Source: CAZPKH01 sp964587165 (GTDB taxonomy: Bacteria; Bacteroidota; Bacteroidia; Bacteroidales; Muribaculaceae). Taken from it: a stretch of 64,000 nt of DNA. The notes beneath the pieces were generated by a model. That model worked only from the letters and a program-made list of their open reading frames with translations, did no database searches and had not been told where the DNA came from. The translations under genes and the position numbers were made by a program. Shown here piece by piece: positions 17,643 to 25,882 of this stretch. Each line of letters opens with the position of its first letter. Position 1 is the stretch's first letter. The stretch covers positions 62,001-126,000 of the forward strand of contig CAZPKH010000001.1 of NCBI GenBank assembly GCA_964587165.1, given 5' to 3'.

Positions 17643-18122
17643 TTAGAGCTTGTCTCTTATCAGCTCAATGGCCTGTTTACCGGTGAGACTCTCAATACAC
17701 ATCTCCAGAGTCAGGCAACGGCTGAATCCGGTTTTTATCTCTTTGGCCAGAGCTTCCGAATCGTCGGGATTGCATCTGCGTCCCAACAGCTCAAGAATGT
17801 GAAGCTTCCCTTCTGTGTCGTCGACAATACGGATCTTTCCCCGAGCAATGACACTCCGGTAATATGTCGTGAATCTTTCGGGATGGATCTCGTCGGCCGC
17901 TATGACAGTGAAACACACCTTATCATTTTGTATGATCAGATCTATCTTCTGTCCGACCGGGGCTGAATGAAAATAAAGCTTACCGCAGTCATAAACATGG
18001 CTCAGGGGCACTCCATAAGGCATCCCGTCTGCGCCACACAAACAGAGAACTCCGGATGTAGTCGACTGCAAGATACGGATTGCCTCCTCCTCCGGAAGCT
18101 GCTGCTTGAAGCGTCTCATCAT
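17643..18122 (-). CDS. NimA-like pyridoxamine 5'-phosphate oxidase-family protein
   Basis: 159-residue FMN-binding split-barrel protein. Landmarks: GVLCLCGADGMPYGVPLSHVY in the first strands (seen as DGMPYGVPLSHVY), LYFHSAPVGQKIDLI, and the C-terminal TGKQAIEL. These fit the 5-nitroimidazole-reductase-related NimA group, although most relatives are flavin or heme binding proteins with no role in resistance. It is the first gene of the operon with the AspT/YidE-type and MFS transporters. It has a long leader of about 190 nt from the promoter at 18317-18348. Confidence 0.82.
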   Translation of the reverse strand: MMRRFKQQLPEEEAIRILQSTTSGVLCLCGADGMPYGVPLSHVYDCGKLYFHSAPVGQKIDLIIQNDKVCFTVIAADEIHPERFTTYYRSVIARGKIRIVDDTEGKLHILELLGRRCNPDDSEALAKEIKTGFSRCLTLEMCIESLTGKQAIELIRDKL

Positions 18123-18316
18123 TTTATAACTTTAAGTCCGATAATGGATATAATGGGTTTTGATGTAACGAACATTCTCCAGAAATGTGCCGGCTCATTT
18201 AATAATTATCCGACAAGTTTTTCATCTTACCAAGGCAAAACGCAAAACCTGCCTCAAAACATCCGGCGATTATCAGAATGAACCAGTTCACGGCTGACGG
18301 GGTTTGAAAATCGAGG
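18123..18316 (-). other. Long 5' leader of the NimA-like operon, no recognised element
   Basis: About 190 nt lie between the predicted transcription start and the ATG at 18122. Short self-complementary pieces (GGCAGG...TTGCC and two CCGG blocks) are visible, but I recognise no known riboswitch and no open reading frame with coding character. Confidence 0.35.
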
Positions 18317-18348
18317 CAAAGATAATGTTCTTTGGCGAATCGAGCAAC
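18317..18348 (-). promoter_or_regulatory. Promoter of NimA-like/transporter operon
   Basis: Minus-strand GTTG (18345-18348), 20 nt, then TATCTTTG (18317-18324). Confidence 0.6.
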
Positions 18349-18361
18349 AGTGTAATATGAG

Positions 18362-18393
18362 AAAAAGCCCGGCACCGTTGAGGCGTCGGGCTT
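18362..18393 (-). terminator. Terminator of the M16 peptidase gene
   Basis: Minus-strand stem AAGCCCG / CGGGCTT, extended by inner GC pairs with one mismatch, then five T. It lies 24 nt after the stop. Confidence 0.87.
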
Positions 18394-18416
18394 GATAAAG
18401 AGCTATTAACCTTTCT

Positions 18417-21260
18417 TTATTCAGCAGCTGCCGGTTCGAGGAGCACTACGCGGTAGTTGCCCTGAGAGTTTACGGCTTTCACGAAATCTGCCACATCTGC
18501 AGTAGTGATTGCATTGAGAGTATCAATATACTGCTGTGAGAGATCTACGCCGTTGCGAACAGTGCCGCCGATAGCACCTACCCAGAAGTTATTCTGCTCG
18601 AGATCCTCCTTGTGCGATTTAGCCATGAACTCCTGAATCTTCTGGAGCTCCTCGGGCTTGATCTCGTTACCCATATTATTGAACTCGGACTCGATGATGC
18701 CAAGCACGAGGTCGCGTTTCTCGGGAGTCATCGGGAAGGCCGATACGATAGAAGTATTCTGAGGCGATACACGAGTCATATTGCCGGATGCTCCGATCGA
18801 GTATACAGCACCTTCACGCTCACGCACACTCTCAAGCAGACGGTTGGTGAGGATCTGGCCTACGATCGACGACATAAGCTTGTTCTTGAGAGTGTAGGGA
18901 ACATTTGCCCACTCTTCGATGTACACCCAGGTCTGGGGTGTCTCCATTGCCATATTGTAAGAATCGACGCCTTTGCCGCCTTTTTCCATCAGATCGTTGC
19001 GGAAAGCGGGCATACCCGACATGGCTGTTGCGGGATCGGAGGGGAGGGTGGCGATATACTGCTCTACGAGCGGACGGAGAGCTGCGGGATCTACGTTGCC
19101 TACGAATACGAAAGTATAGTCGGCTGCGTTGGCAAACTGCGATTTGTAGATCTCGAGCATCTGCTCACGAGAGGCACCGTCGAGCACATCGACTGAGAGT
19201 GCACGCACGCGGGGTGACGAGAAGAGAGCTTCGTAGATCTTGTTCTGGAACACATACTGGGGGTTCGACTCCATGTTGGCGAGCACACCTTTGAGGCCGG
19301 AAATCGTAGCTTCATACTCGGTGGCGTCGATAGCAGGGTTGGTCATTATAGCGTATGTAAGCTCAAGAAGCGAGGGGAGATCCTTGGGAGTGGTAGAACC
19401 GTTGATGTCGCGGGTGTAGGCGTGGATGTCGACCGAAAGGCTAACATTTTTGCCCGAGAGATATTTCTGCAGATCGGAAGTGTTGTATGTACCGGAGCTG
19501 AGAAGGTTGTCGCCGGCATTGGAGAGAAGAATGATCGACTTGGCATAGTCGTCGGACACTGTCGACGAACCGCCATTGGCAATAGCTGCCATCAGGATCT
19601 GATCGTCTTTGAACTTGGTCTGCTTATAGATCACTTTCACGCCGTTAGAGAGGGTCCACTCGGTGGCACCCCACTGCGGAAGAGCTTTTTCAGAGGTGAT
19701 CGAGCCGGGAGCGGGGAGAGAAGCGATGAGGGGCTCGTCTTTTACATTATCAACAAAGGCTTCGAGAGTCTCACCCTCTACCTGAGCCATCACATCGGCA
19801 AGCTGCTGCTCGGTGGGGTTTGTGTAACCCTCTTTCTGGGGCATCATCACAAGCACAACACGGTTATCCTTTGTCACGGCTTCTTTCATCATCTCGTTGA
19901 TAGCCTCAACAGGTACCATCTGAGCTATCTGTTTCGAGATCTGATAGTCGATTTCGATGCCGGGAGCAGCCTCACCTTCGGTGAAGTTCTTCACATATTC
20001 ACGTACATACGAGTCGTTCTTGCGGGTAGCACGGTTGTTGTAGAAATTGTCAAGGCTCGACTCGTAGTCGGCGCGAGCGCGGTCGTATTCGGTAGCCGTG
20101 AAGCCGGTAGATGCGGCGCGAAGCAGCTCGCGATAGATAGTTTCGAGTACGGGAACTACGTCGTTACCTTTAGCCACGCCGTAGAGAGTCATTGCATCTT
20201 TTGTAGAAGCAAGCAGATAGTTTCCGAAGCTCATTGATGCGCCGGCAAACACGCAGTCGGGTGAAAGCGACATATCGTTCAGGCGCTGGTTGAGCATCAT
20301 TGCTGCGATCTGCTGCACATACTCCTGGACGTAGTACATCATCGTGTTTTTCTCCTCACGGGTAGCGGGATCGGAGAGGAACATAAGCTCTACCAGAGCA
20401 ACAGTCTGCTCGGGGTCAGAGCCGATAGCATAGATAGTGCCGTCGTGGTCGGGTACGGGGAAATATTCGCGCGGAGCGGGGTTCTCGGGCATCCGGATGG
20501 GCGAGAAAAGCTCTTTGATCTTATTCTCGATATAGTCCACATCGATGTCGCCTACTACGATGATACCCTGCTGATCCGGACGATACCATTTCTCATAGTA
20601 GTCGCGCAGAGCCTGCGGGGGGAAGTTATCGACCACCTCCATAGTACCGATAGGCAGACGGTAGCCGTATTTCGAGCCGGGATAAATCACCGGAAGAAGC
20701 TGCTCGAGGATACGCATCTGCCCGACGTTGGTGCGACGCCACTCCTGGTGTATCACGCCGCGCTCCTTGTCTATCTCCTCGGGATCGAGAGTAAGGCCGT
20801 CGGCCCAGTCGTGGAGAATCATAAGCACGGAGTCCTGCACGCCGGTGCGGGCTACGGGGACATTAGAGATATTGTACACAGTCTCGTCTACAGAGGTGTA
20901 GGCGTTGAGGTTCTGCCCGAACTTCACTCCGATAGTCTCAAGGTAGCTTATCAGATCGTTGCCGGGGAAATTCTCGGTGCCGTTGAAGCACATGTGCTCC
21001 AGGAAGTGGGCGAGACCGCGCTGATTGTCTTCCTCAAGTATCGAGCCTACCTTCTGAGCGATGTAGAAGTCAGCCTGACCTTTGGGATACTCATTGTGGC
21101 GCACGTAGTAAGTCAGTCCGTTGGGAAGCACACCGTAGCGCACTGTTTCGTCAAGAGGCAGTTGCTGCATCAGCGGATTCTGCTCTTGAGCACGGATGGC
21201 TGCAGGCATCAGGATGATGGCTGCCAGCAAGCCAAGCACAAGTCTGAATGTCTTGTTCAT
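18417..21260 (-). CDS. Secreted M16-family zinc metallopeptidase
   Basis: 947 residues from the ATG at 21260, which gives a clean signal peptide (MNKTFRLVL, hydrophobic core, cleavage after IRAQ); a longer in-frame start at 21326 adds 22 residues without signal character. The inverzincin motif HFLEH (residues 85-89) is intact in the first M16 domain, followed by an M16_C domain, a degenerate third and a fourth repeat, the PqqL-like architecture common in Bacteroidetes. It probably degrades peptides in the periplasm. It is monocistronic, with its own promoter at 21396-21425 and terminator at 18362-18393. A perfect 10-bp inverted repeat lies at the transcription start. Confidence 0.93.
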   Translation of the reverse strand: MNKTFRLVLGLLAAIILMPAAIRAQEQNPLMQQLPLDETVRYGVLPNGLTYYVRHNEYPKGQADFYIAQKVGSILEEDNQRGLAHFLEHMCFNGTENFPGNDLISYLETIGVKFGQNLNAYTSVDETVYNISNVPVARTGVQDSVLMILHDWADGLTLDPEEIDKERGVIHQEWRRTNVGQMRILEQLLPVIYPGSKYGYRLPIGTMEVVDNFPPQALRDYYEKWYRPDQQGIIVVGDIDVDYIENKIKELFSPIRMPENPAPREYFPVPDHDGTIYAIGSDPEQTVALVELMFLSDPATREEKNTMMYYVQEYVQQIAAMMLNQRLNDMSLSPDCVFAGASMSFGNYLLASTKDAMTLYGVAKGNDVVPVLETIYRELLRAASTGFTATEYDRARADYESSLDNFYNNRATRKNDSYVREYVKNFTEGEAAPGIEIDYQISKQIAQMVPVEAINEMMKEAVTKDNRVVLVMMPQKEGYTNPTEQQLADVMAQVEGETLEAFVDNVKDEPLIASLPAPGSITSEKALPQWGATEWTLSNGVKVIYKQTKFKDDQILMAAIANGGSSTVSDDYAKSIILLSNAGDNLLSSGTYNTSDLQKYLSGKNVSLSVDIHAYTRDINGSTTPKDLPSLLELTYAIMTNPAIDATEYEATISGLKGVLANMESNPQYVFQNKIYEALFSSPRVRALSVDVLDGASREQMLEIYKSQFANAADYTFVFVGNVDPAALRPLVEQYIATLPSDPATAMSGMPAFRNDLMEKGGKGVDSYNMAMETPQTWVYIEEWANVPYTLKNKLMSSIVGQILTNRLLESVREREGAVYSIGASGNMTRVSPQNTSIVSAFPMTPEKRDLVLGIIESEFNNMGNEIKPEELQKIQEFMAKSHKEDLEQNNFWVGAIGGTVRNGVDLSQQYIDTLNAITTADVADFVKAVNSQGNYRVVLLEPAAAE

Positions 21261-21369
21261 TGATTTGATATTTGGTTGGAAAAATTCTATGCTACTGCTA
21301 AGGTAGTGAAAAAAACGGATTTTCACTCGGTTTTAATCATTATTAACCGTCAGGTATGATGTTTTGTGG

Positions 21370-21395
21370 CGGTGTGTTATATCACTAACACACCG
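21370..21395. repeat. Perfect palindrome at the M16 transcription start
   Basis: CGGTGTGTTA / TAACACACCG, 10 bp per arm with a 6-nt spacer. It abuts the -7 box (21396-21403) and covers the expected +1, which is where a repressor would bind; alternatively it forms a hairpin at the 5' end of the mRNA. Confidence 0.6.
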
Positions 21396-21425
21396 CAAAG
21401 GTATGAATAATTTTTATCTTGCAAA
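21396..21425 (-). promoter_or_regulatory. Promoter of the M16 peptidase gene
   Basis: Minus-strand TTTG (21422-21425), 18 nt, TACCTTTG (21396-21403). The leader is about 130 nt. Confidence 0.72.
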
Positions 21426-21514
21426 ATTTTTTTGAAAGAATTTTGCGCAGAGCCGGTCACATAATATCCCGTAAATGCGGCCTAAGCGTTGCCATATATT
21501 GTGAGAGCAGGCTC

Positions 21515-22831
21515 TTAGCGGTGGAGTCGACCGGGGAAACGGAAGATAATAGAGAGAGCCAAAACTGCTGCGAGAATAAACGGGTAGAACAGATACGGCA
21601 GCGGCGCGATAGGAGAGATGCCGGCAAGGGTGGCCGCCAGCAGAGTCTGCGCGCCATATGGTATAAGACACTGCACCACACACGAGGCAGTATCGAGCAG
21701 TGATGCCGATTTGCGAGGGTCGATTCCGAACCGCGAGGCTATATCCCGGGCTATCTGCCCGACGGTAATGATGGCTATAGTATTGTTGGCCGTGCAAATA
21801 TTCACGATACCTACGAGTGCAACGATGGCAGCCTGTGCTCCGCGCGAACCGTGTATCCTCGCCGTTAGAACCTGAAGTATCCACTTGATGCCTCCGAGAG
21901 CCTTGATTATACCAAGCATTCCGCCGGCAAGCAGTGTCACCACGATAAGCCCACCCATCTGCTCGATACCTTCGCCCATGTAGCCGAATATCGGCAAGAC
22001 CTCTCCGTGACCGTACAACACCCCTAGCACGGCAGCCGCCACAATCCCGGCGCATAGCACGATAGTAACATTAATACCGCACAGTGCCAACCCGATGACC
22101 ACCAAATACGGCAGTATAAGCCATGCGTTATAGTCGGTGGCAGTCGTCACGGTGGCGTGAGGATTGCTCATAGCCACATACAGCGCAAGAGTCACGATGG
22201 CAGCCGGAAGCGCAATCCAGATATTGGCTTTGAATTTATCCGACATGTCAGTCCCCTGAGTGCGGGTGGCGGCAATGGTAGTATCGGATATGAACGAAAG
22301 GTTATCTCCGAAAAATGCACCACCGAGCACTGCTGCGACAAAGAGCGGAGGAGAACCGGCTCCGCTCTCAGCCTGAGCCATCTGCATGGCAAGCGGAGCA
22401 AGAGCCACAACCGTGCCGACCGAGGTGCCTATTGAAATGGAGATGAAGCAAGCCGCCAGAAAAAGACCTGCCACGACATAACGGGCCGGAAGGATGGATA
22501 GAGTGAAATTTACCGTCGCATCAATCGAACCTATCCCTTTGGCAAGCGCCGAAAAAGCTCCGGCAAGGATAAACACCCATATCATGTACATAATGCCGCT
22601 TTGCGATGCTTCGGCAGAGAAACGGTCGATACGCTCCGGCAGCGTGTGTCCTGAAAAGATTATGATCGACCAGACTGAAGAAAGCATCATGGCCACTGCT
22701 ATAGGCATCTTGTAGAAATCACCTACGGCGACCGACACGACAAGATATACCAATATAAAGACTATCACCGGAGAGATTGCCTTGAGTCCACAGCGAGTGC
22801 TCACTCTTTCATTTATGTCCTTATAATCCAT
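21515..22831 (-). CDS. nhaC: Na+/H+ antiporter NhaC family
   Basis: 438 residues from ATG 22831. A longer frame opens at 22876, but the -7 box at 22852-22859 lies inside it, so that start would not be transcribed. There are about 11-12 TM segments; SISIGTSVGTVVALAPLAMQ and GAFFGDNLSFISDTTIA (the NhaC signature with polar residues in the membrane) are clear. It exchanges Na+ for H+ across the inner membrane. The stop codon starts the motif TAAGAGCCTG, also found at the trxA stop. Divergent from ung, with the two promoters back to back in about 50 bp. Confidence 0.92.
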   Translation of the reverse strand: MDYKDINERVSTRCGLKAISPVIVFILVYLVVSVAVGDFYKMPIAVAMMLSSVWSIIIFSGHTLPERIDRFSAEASQSGIMYMIWVFILAGAFSALAKGIGSIDATVNFTLSILPARYVVAGLFLAACFISISIGTSVGTVVALAPLAMQMAQAESGAGSPPLFVAAVLGGAFFGDNLSFISDTTIAATRTQGTDMSDKFKANIWIALPAAIVTLALYVAMSNPHATVTTATDYNAWLILPYLVVIGLALCGINVTIVLCAGIVAAAVLGVLYGHGEVLPIFGYMGEGIEQMGGLIVVTLLAGGMLGIIKALGGIKWILQVLTARIHGSRGAQAAIVALVGIVNICTANNTIAIITVGQIARDIASRFGIDPRKSASLLDTASCVVQCLIPYGAQTLLAATLAGISPIAPLPYLFYPFILAAVLALSIIFRFPGRLHR

Positions 22832-22851
22832 ATATGCACCTATTGAGGGTA

Positions 22852-22859
22852 CAAATTTA
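22852..22859 (-). promoter_or_regulatory. -7 box of nhaC promoter (TAAATTTG)
   Basis: Minus-strand TAnnTTTG 20 nt before ATG 22831; this decides between two possible nhaC starts. No clear -33 box. Confidence 0.6.
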
Positions 22860-22871
22860 AGGAAATTATCG

Positions 22872-22879
22872 TACATTTG
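22872..22879 (+). promoter_or_regulatory. -7 box of ung promoter (TACATTTG)
   Basis: Exact consensus with only 5 nt between it and the ung ATG at 22885, implying a leaderless transcript. No clear -33 box. Confidence 0.55.
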
Positions 22880-22884
22880 TAGTT

Positions 22885-23556
22885 ATGAACGTGAGAATCG
22901 AACCACAATGGCATGAAGCGCTATCCGATCAATGGAACCAGCCTTACTTTGAGCAATTAGCGGAGTTTGTACGGTCGGAATACGTTTCGCAAACCATTTA
23001 TCCACCGGCCGGACGAATATTCGCAGCTTTTGATGCAACGCCGTTTGCATCAGTGCGGGTTGTAATACTCGGCCAGGATCCATATCACGGCGCGGGGATG
23101 GCCAACGGACTGTGCTTTTCGGTTAATCCCGGAGTACGCACCCCGCGGTCGCTTGAGAATATCTATCGCGAGATACACACCGACCTGGGGCGTCCATCGG
23201 TTTGTCAAGCTTCCGGAGGCGACCTTTCGCCGTGGGCCCGGCAGGGTGTTCTGCTTCTCAACACGGTACTTACCGTGCGCGACGGGCAGCCGGCATCTCA
23301 TCGCGACAGGGGCTGGGAGAAATTGACAGACTGTGCCATCGGTCGTCTCTCTGAGCAACGCGACGCTCTTGTTTTCATGCTCTGGGGCTCACATGCATGC
23401 CGTAAGGCCGAACTGATCGACCGCAGCCGCCATCTCGTGCTCACCGCAGCTCACCCTTCGCCGCTTTCAGCATCGCGCGGATTTTTCGGATGCCGCCACT
23501 TCTCGCAGGCCAACAGTTGGCTTGCGGCTCACAACACAGATCCAATAAACTGGTAA
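22885..23556 (+). CDS. ung: Uracil-DNA glycosylase
   Basis: 223-residue family 1 UDG that removes uracil from DNA to start base-excision repair. Motif A is GQDPYHG (water-activating Asp), then CFSVNPG with the uracil-stacking Phe, LLLNTVLTV with the uracil-binding Asn, and the catalytic/minor-groove loop HPSPLSA. Full length. The start MNVRIEPQWHEAL matches other Bacteroidetes Ung proteins, so the ATG at 22885 is right even though it is almost at the predicted transcription start. Next gene is 11 bp downstream. Confidence 0.97.
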   Translation: MNVRIEPQWHEALSDQWNQPYFEQLAEFVRSEYVSQTIYPPAGRIFAAFDATPFASVRVVILGQDPYHGAGMANGLCFSVNPGVRTPRSLENIYREIHTDLGRPSVCQASGGDLSPWARQGVLLLNTVLTVRDGQPASHRDRGWEKLTDCAIGRLSEQRDALVFMLWGSHACRKAELIDRSRHLVLTAAHPSPLSASRGFFGCRHFSQANSWLAAHNTDPINW

Positions 23557-23567
23557 AACAAGGCTAT

Positions 23568-23972
23568 ATGAAATATACTCTCGATCAACGCATTGAGCGG
23601 GCACGCGCTCTGAGAGCAGAAGGTTATAACTGCGCCCAGACGGTAGCGATGGTGTTCGACGATATTACCCCTCTCAGCAGCGAGGCTCTTGCCTCGGCAA
23701 CTGCAGCATTGGGGGGCGGAATAGCAGGGACTCATTCTGTATGTGGTGCGGTGACTGCAATGGCAGTGACCGACGGAGCCCGCAATTTCCATACTACTGC
23801 CGATAAAAAAGCCGTCTACAGCTCTGCTTGTGGCTTGATCGAACAGTTTAAGGAACGAAACTGCGGACAGACGATCTGCGCAGACCTCCGACAACCGGGC
23901 CGCAAACCGTGTATAGATCTGATTGTCGATGCCATTGAAATAATCCATAACTCCGCAAATGCGCCTCTTTGA
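23568..23972 (+). CDS. C_GCAxxG_C_C family protein (probable redox/metal protein)
   Basis: 134 residues from ATG 23568; an upstream in-frame start at 23490 lies inside ung and is unlikely. Conserved cysteines are in NCAQ (residue 22), SVCGAVTA (about 59), SACG (about 86), NCGQTIC (98 and 103) and KPC, matching the C_GCAxxG_C_C family with a GGGIAG loop. Members occur in anaerobes beside redox proteins and are thought to bind a metal or act as thiol redox proteins; no function is established. Stop overlaps the next gene's start by 14 bp, so the two are coupled. Confidence 0.82.
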   Translation: MKYTLDQRIERARALRAEGYNCAQTVAMVFDDITPLSSEALASATAALGGGIAGTHSVCGAVTAMAVTDGARNFHTTADKKAVYSSACGLIEQFKERNCGQTICADLRQPGRKPCIDLIVDAIEIIHNSANAPL

Positions 23973-25245
23973 TCTTATATTAATCTCGACTATCGCTATC
24001 GTACCGTCACAATATGCCGCAGCCGAGGTTCCCACAATGTCGGGCCCTTACGCACCCTCTGTGCGCACCGTGCAGATAGCTCCTACCGAACCGACGGGAC
24101 ACACTTATGAAGGGCCGGCGGTGATTGATGTCGACGGAAGAGGCAGATTGACAGTGAGCTTCGATATACTGTCGGACGACCGCGACTATCTAAGGTATGA
24201 ACTGATACACTGCGATGCACTATGGCGTCCGTCCGGCCTTGTCGACCCTGAATTTATCGACGGCTTCAACCAAGCGGAAGTGACAGACTATGCCTTCTCG
24301 CAAGGCACTTCGGCTCATTATGTGAACTACCGCATAGCACTACCGAACGATGAAATGCGTCCGACCTTGCCGGGCAACTACATAATGCGCGTATATCCGG
24401 AAGAAGCGCCCGACTCGACACTGCTTATAGCAAGATTCGGTGTAACGGAAAGCTCTGCACCTGTAAGCGCGGAGTGCACATCACGGACCGATTTCGACGT
24501 AAACGGTACCCACCAGCAACTCAACGTGGCTGTCGATACCCGACATTTACCTATGATAAATCCGTACAGCGACTTGCGCGTTGTGGTAGAACAGAACGGA
24601 CGCACCGACAATGCTGTGGTCGTAAGCCAGCCGCTGCGGGTGGAGGGTACAAAGGTGATGTTTGAGCATAACCGCGAACTGACCTTCGATGCCGGAAACG
24701 AGTACAGACGGTTTGAGACCGTAAGCTGCCTTATGCCGGGGATGGGGGTGGAGCAGATCGAGTACTCATATCCGTTCTACCATCATATTCTGCAGCAAGA
24801 CATCCCGCGGGCAGATTCATTTTACAGCTATGATCTTGCCCGGTCGGGAAGATATGTGGTGCGGGCAGAGAACTCCACAGATCCCGACACTCAGGCCGAC
24901 TACTCCGTAGTACACTTTACTCTCGTGATGCCCGAACTGCGCGACTATAACATTTTTGTGGACGGCGATTTGACAGACCGTCGTATCAGCGCTGAGTCTA
25001 TGATGACCTACGATCATGAGGACGGCGCCTACCGCGCCGCATTGCTGCTTAAGCAGGGTGCATACTCATATCAATATATTGCTGTGCCGAAAAGCACCAT
25101 ATCTCACCCGGTAGGGCTCACCGGCCCGGTCGAGGGGAACTATTTCGAGACACAGAATAATTACTTAATCAAAGTATTTTACCGCGCACCGGGCGAACGG
25201 TTTGACAGGCTCGCAGGTGTGGCGATACTTAAATATCCGGACTGA
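23959..25245 (+). CDS. DUF5103 protein, T9SS plug-protein-like
   Basis: 428 residues with an N-terminal signal peptide (MRLFDLILISTIAIV, cleavage near AAA-EV). The N-terminal part contains the pattern of the DUF5103 family (FDILSDDRDYLRYELIHCD seen as FDILSDDRDYLRYELIHC, then the GFNQAEVTDYAFS and HYVNYRIALPN stretches). A member of this family was found as the plug closing the type IX secretion translocon SprA in Flavobacterium. It is also widespread in Bacteroidetes that lack type IX secretion, where its function is unknown. No other secretion gene is in the window. It follows the C_GCAxxG_C_C gene with overlap. Confidence 0.8.
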   Translation: MRLFDLILISTIAIVPSQYAAAEVPTMSGPYAPSVRTVQIAPTEPTGHTYEGPAVIDVDGRGRLTVSFDILSDDRDYLRYELIHCDALWRPSGLVDPEFIDGFNQAEVTDYAFSQGTSAHYVNYRIALPNDEMRPTLPGNYIMRVYPEEAPDSTLLIARFGVTESSAPVSAECTSRTDFDVNGTHQQLNVAVDTRHLPMINPYSDLRVVVEQNGRTDNAVVVSQPLRVEGTKVMFEHNRELTFDAGNEYRRFETVSCLMPGMGVEQIEYSYPFYHHILQQDIPRADSFYSYDLARSGRYVVRAENSTDPDTQADYSVVHFTLVMPELRDYNIFVDGDLTDRRISAESMMTYDHEDGAYRAALLLKQGAYSYQYIAVPKSTISHPVGLTGPVEGNYFETQNNYLIKVFYRAPGERFDRLAGVAILKYPD

Positions 25246-25267
25246 CCAATACACTTATCGCGAATAA

Positions 25268-25882
25268 ATGACTATGTTTCAAATAGGAGAGAATACGATC
25301 GTAAGCCTCGACCTGGCCGAGGAATTCTTCTGTTGCGATCTTGATAAATGTCACGGCGAGTGCTGCATCGAGGGAGATGCCGGCGCACCCATCACCTCAG
25401 AAGAGGACGAGCGGCTCCGTGAGGTGCTACCTAAAGTTTGGGACGAACTGCTCCCGGCCGGTCAGCATGAAATAGAGGAGCGCGGCGTGAGTTATACCGA
25501 TGAGGACGGCGACCTGGTGACTTCAATAGTCGACGGTCGTAATTGCGTGTTCACCTGCTATGGGCCGGGTGGATTATGCCAGTGCGCGCTGGAGCGTGCA
25601 TTTCGCAGAGGCGAGACCACATGGCGAAAGCCCGCATCGTGCTATCTGTACCCGGTGCGTATCACTGAATACAAGAACTTCACAGCCGTAAACTATCACC
25701 GTTGGTCTGTGTGTCGTGACGCCGTTAAGCTCGGACGTAAGTTGGGTATTCGCCTTTATCAGTTTCTTAAAGAGCCGCTCACCGAGCGTTTCGGCCGGGA
25801 ATGGTACGACGAGCTGTGCGCCACCTGCGAGGCATACCTTGCCGAGAAAGCGGCTGAGGCACGCACTAATCAGCCGGAATGA
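25268..25882 (+). CDS. DUF3109 family cysteine-rich protein
   Basis: 204 residues (an alternative ATG lies two codons in at 25274). Cysteines cluster in FFCCDLDKCHGECC (residues 22-35), NCVFTC and GLCQCALE (about 97-114), ASCYLYPVR (about 127), WSVCRDA and CATCEAY, the pattern of DUF3109, a YkgJ/UPF0153-like putative metal-chelating family of Bacteroidetes. No function is known. It is 22 bp after the DUF5103 gene and converges with the minus-strand efflux operon, overlapping its last gene by 17 bp. Confidence 0.85.
   Translation: MTMFQIGENTIVSLDLAEEFFCCDLDKCHGECCIEGDAGAPITSEEDERLREVLPKVWDELLPAGQHEIEERGVSYTDEDGDLVTSIVDGRNCVFTCYGPGGLCQCALERAFRRGETTWRKPASCYLYPVRITEYKNFTAVNYHRWSVCRDAVKLGRKLGIRLYQFLKEPLTERFGREWYDELCATCEAYLAEKAAEARTNQPE

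Noticed and set aside
17643..18122. Dedicated nitroimidazole-resistance (nim) gene
   Set aside because: It belongs to the broad NimA-related fold, but most members do not confer resistance and no mobile element is next to it.
19422..21263. Two 270-residue frames antisense to the M16 peptidase gene
   Set aside because: No conserved motifs, and the sense gene has signal peptide, zinc motif, promoter and terminator.
21261..21326. Longer N-terminus for the M16 peptidase
   Set aside because: It would bury the signal peptide behind 22 residues of no signal character.
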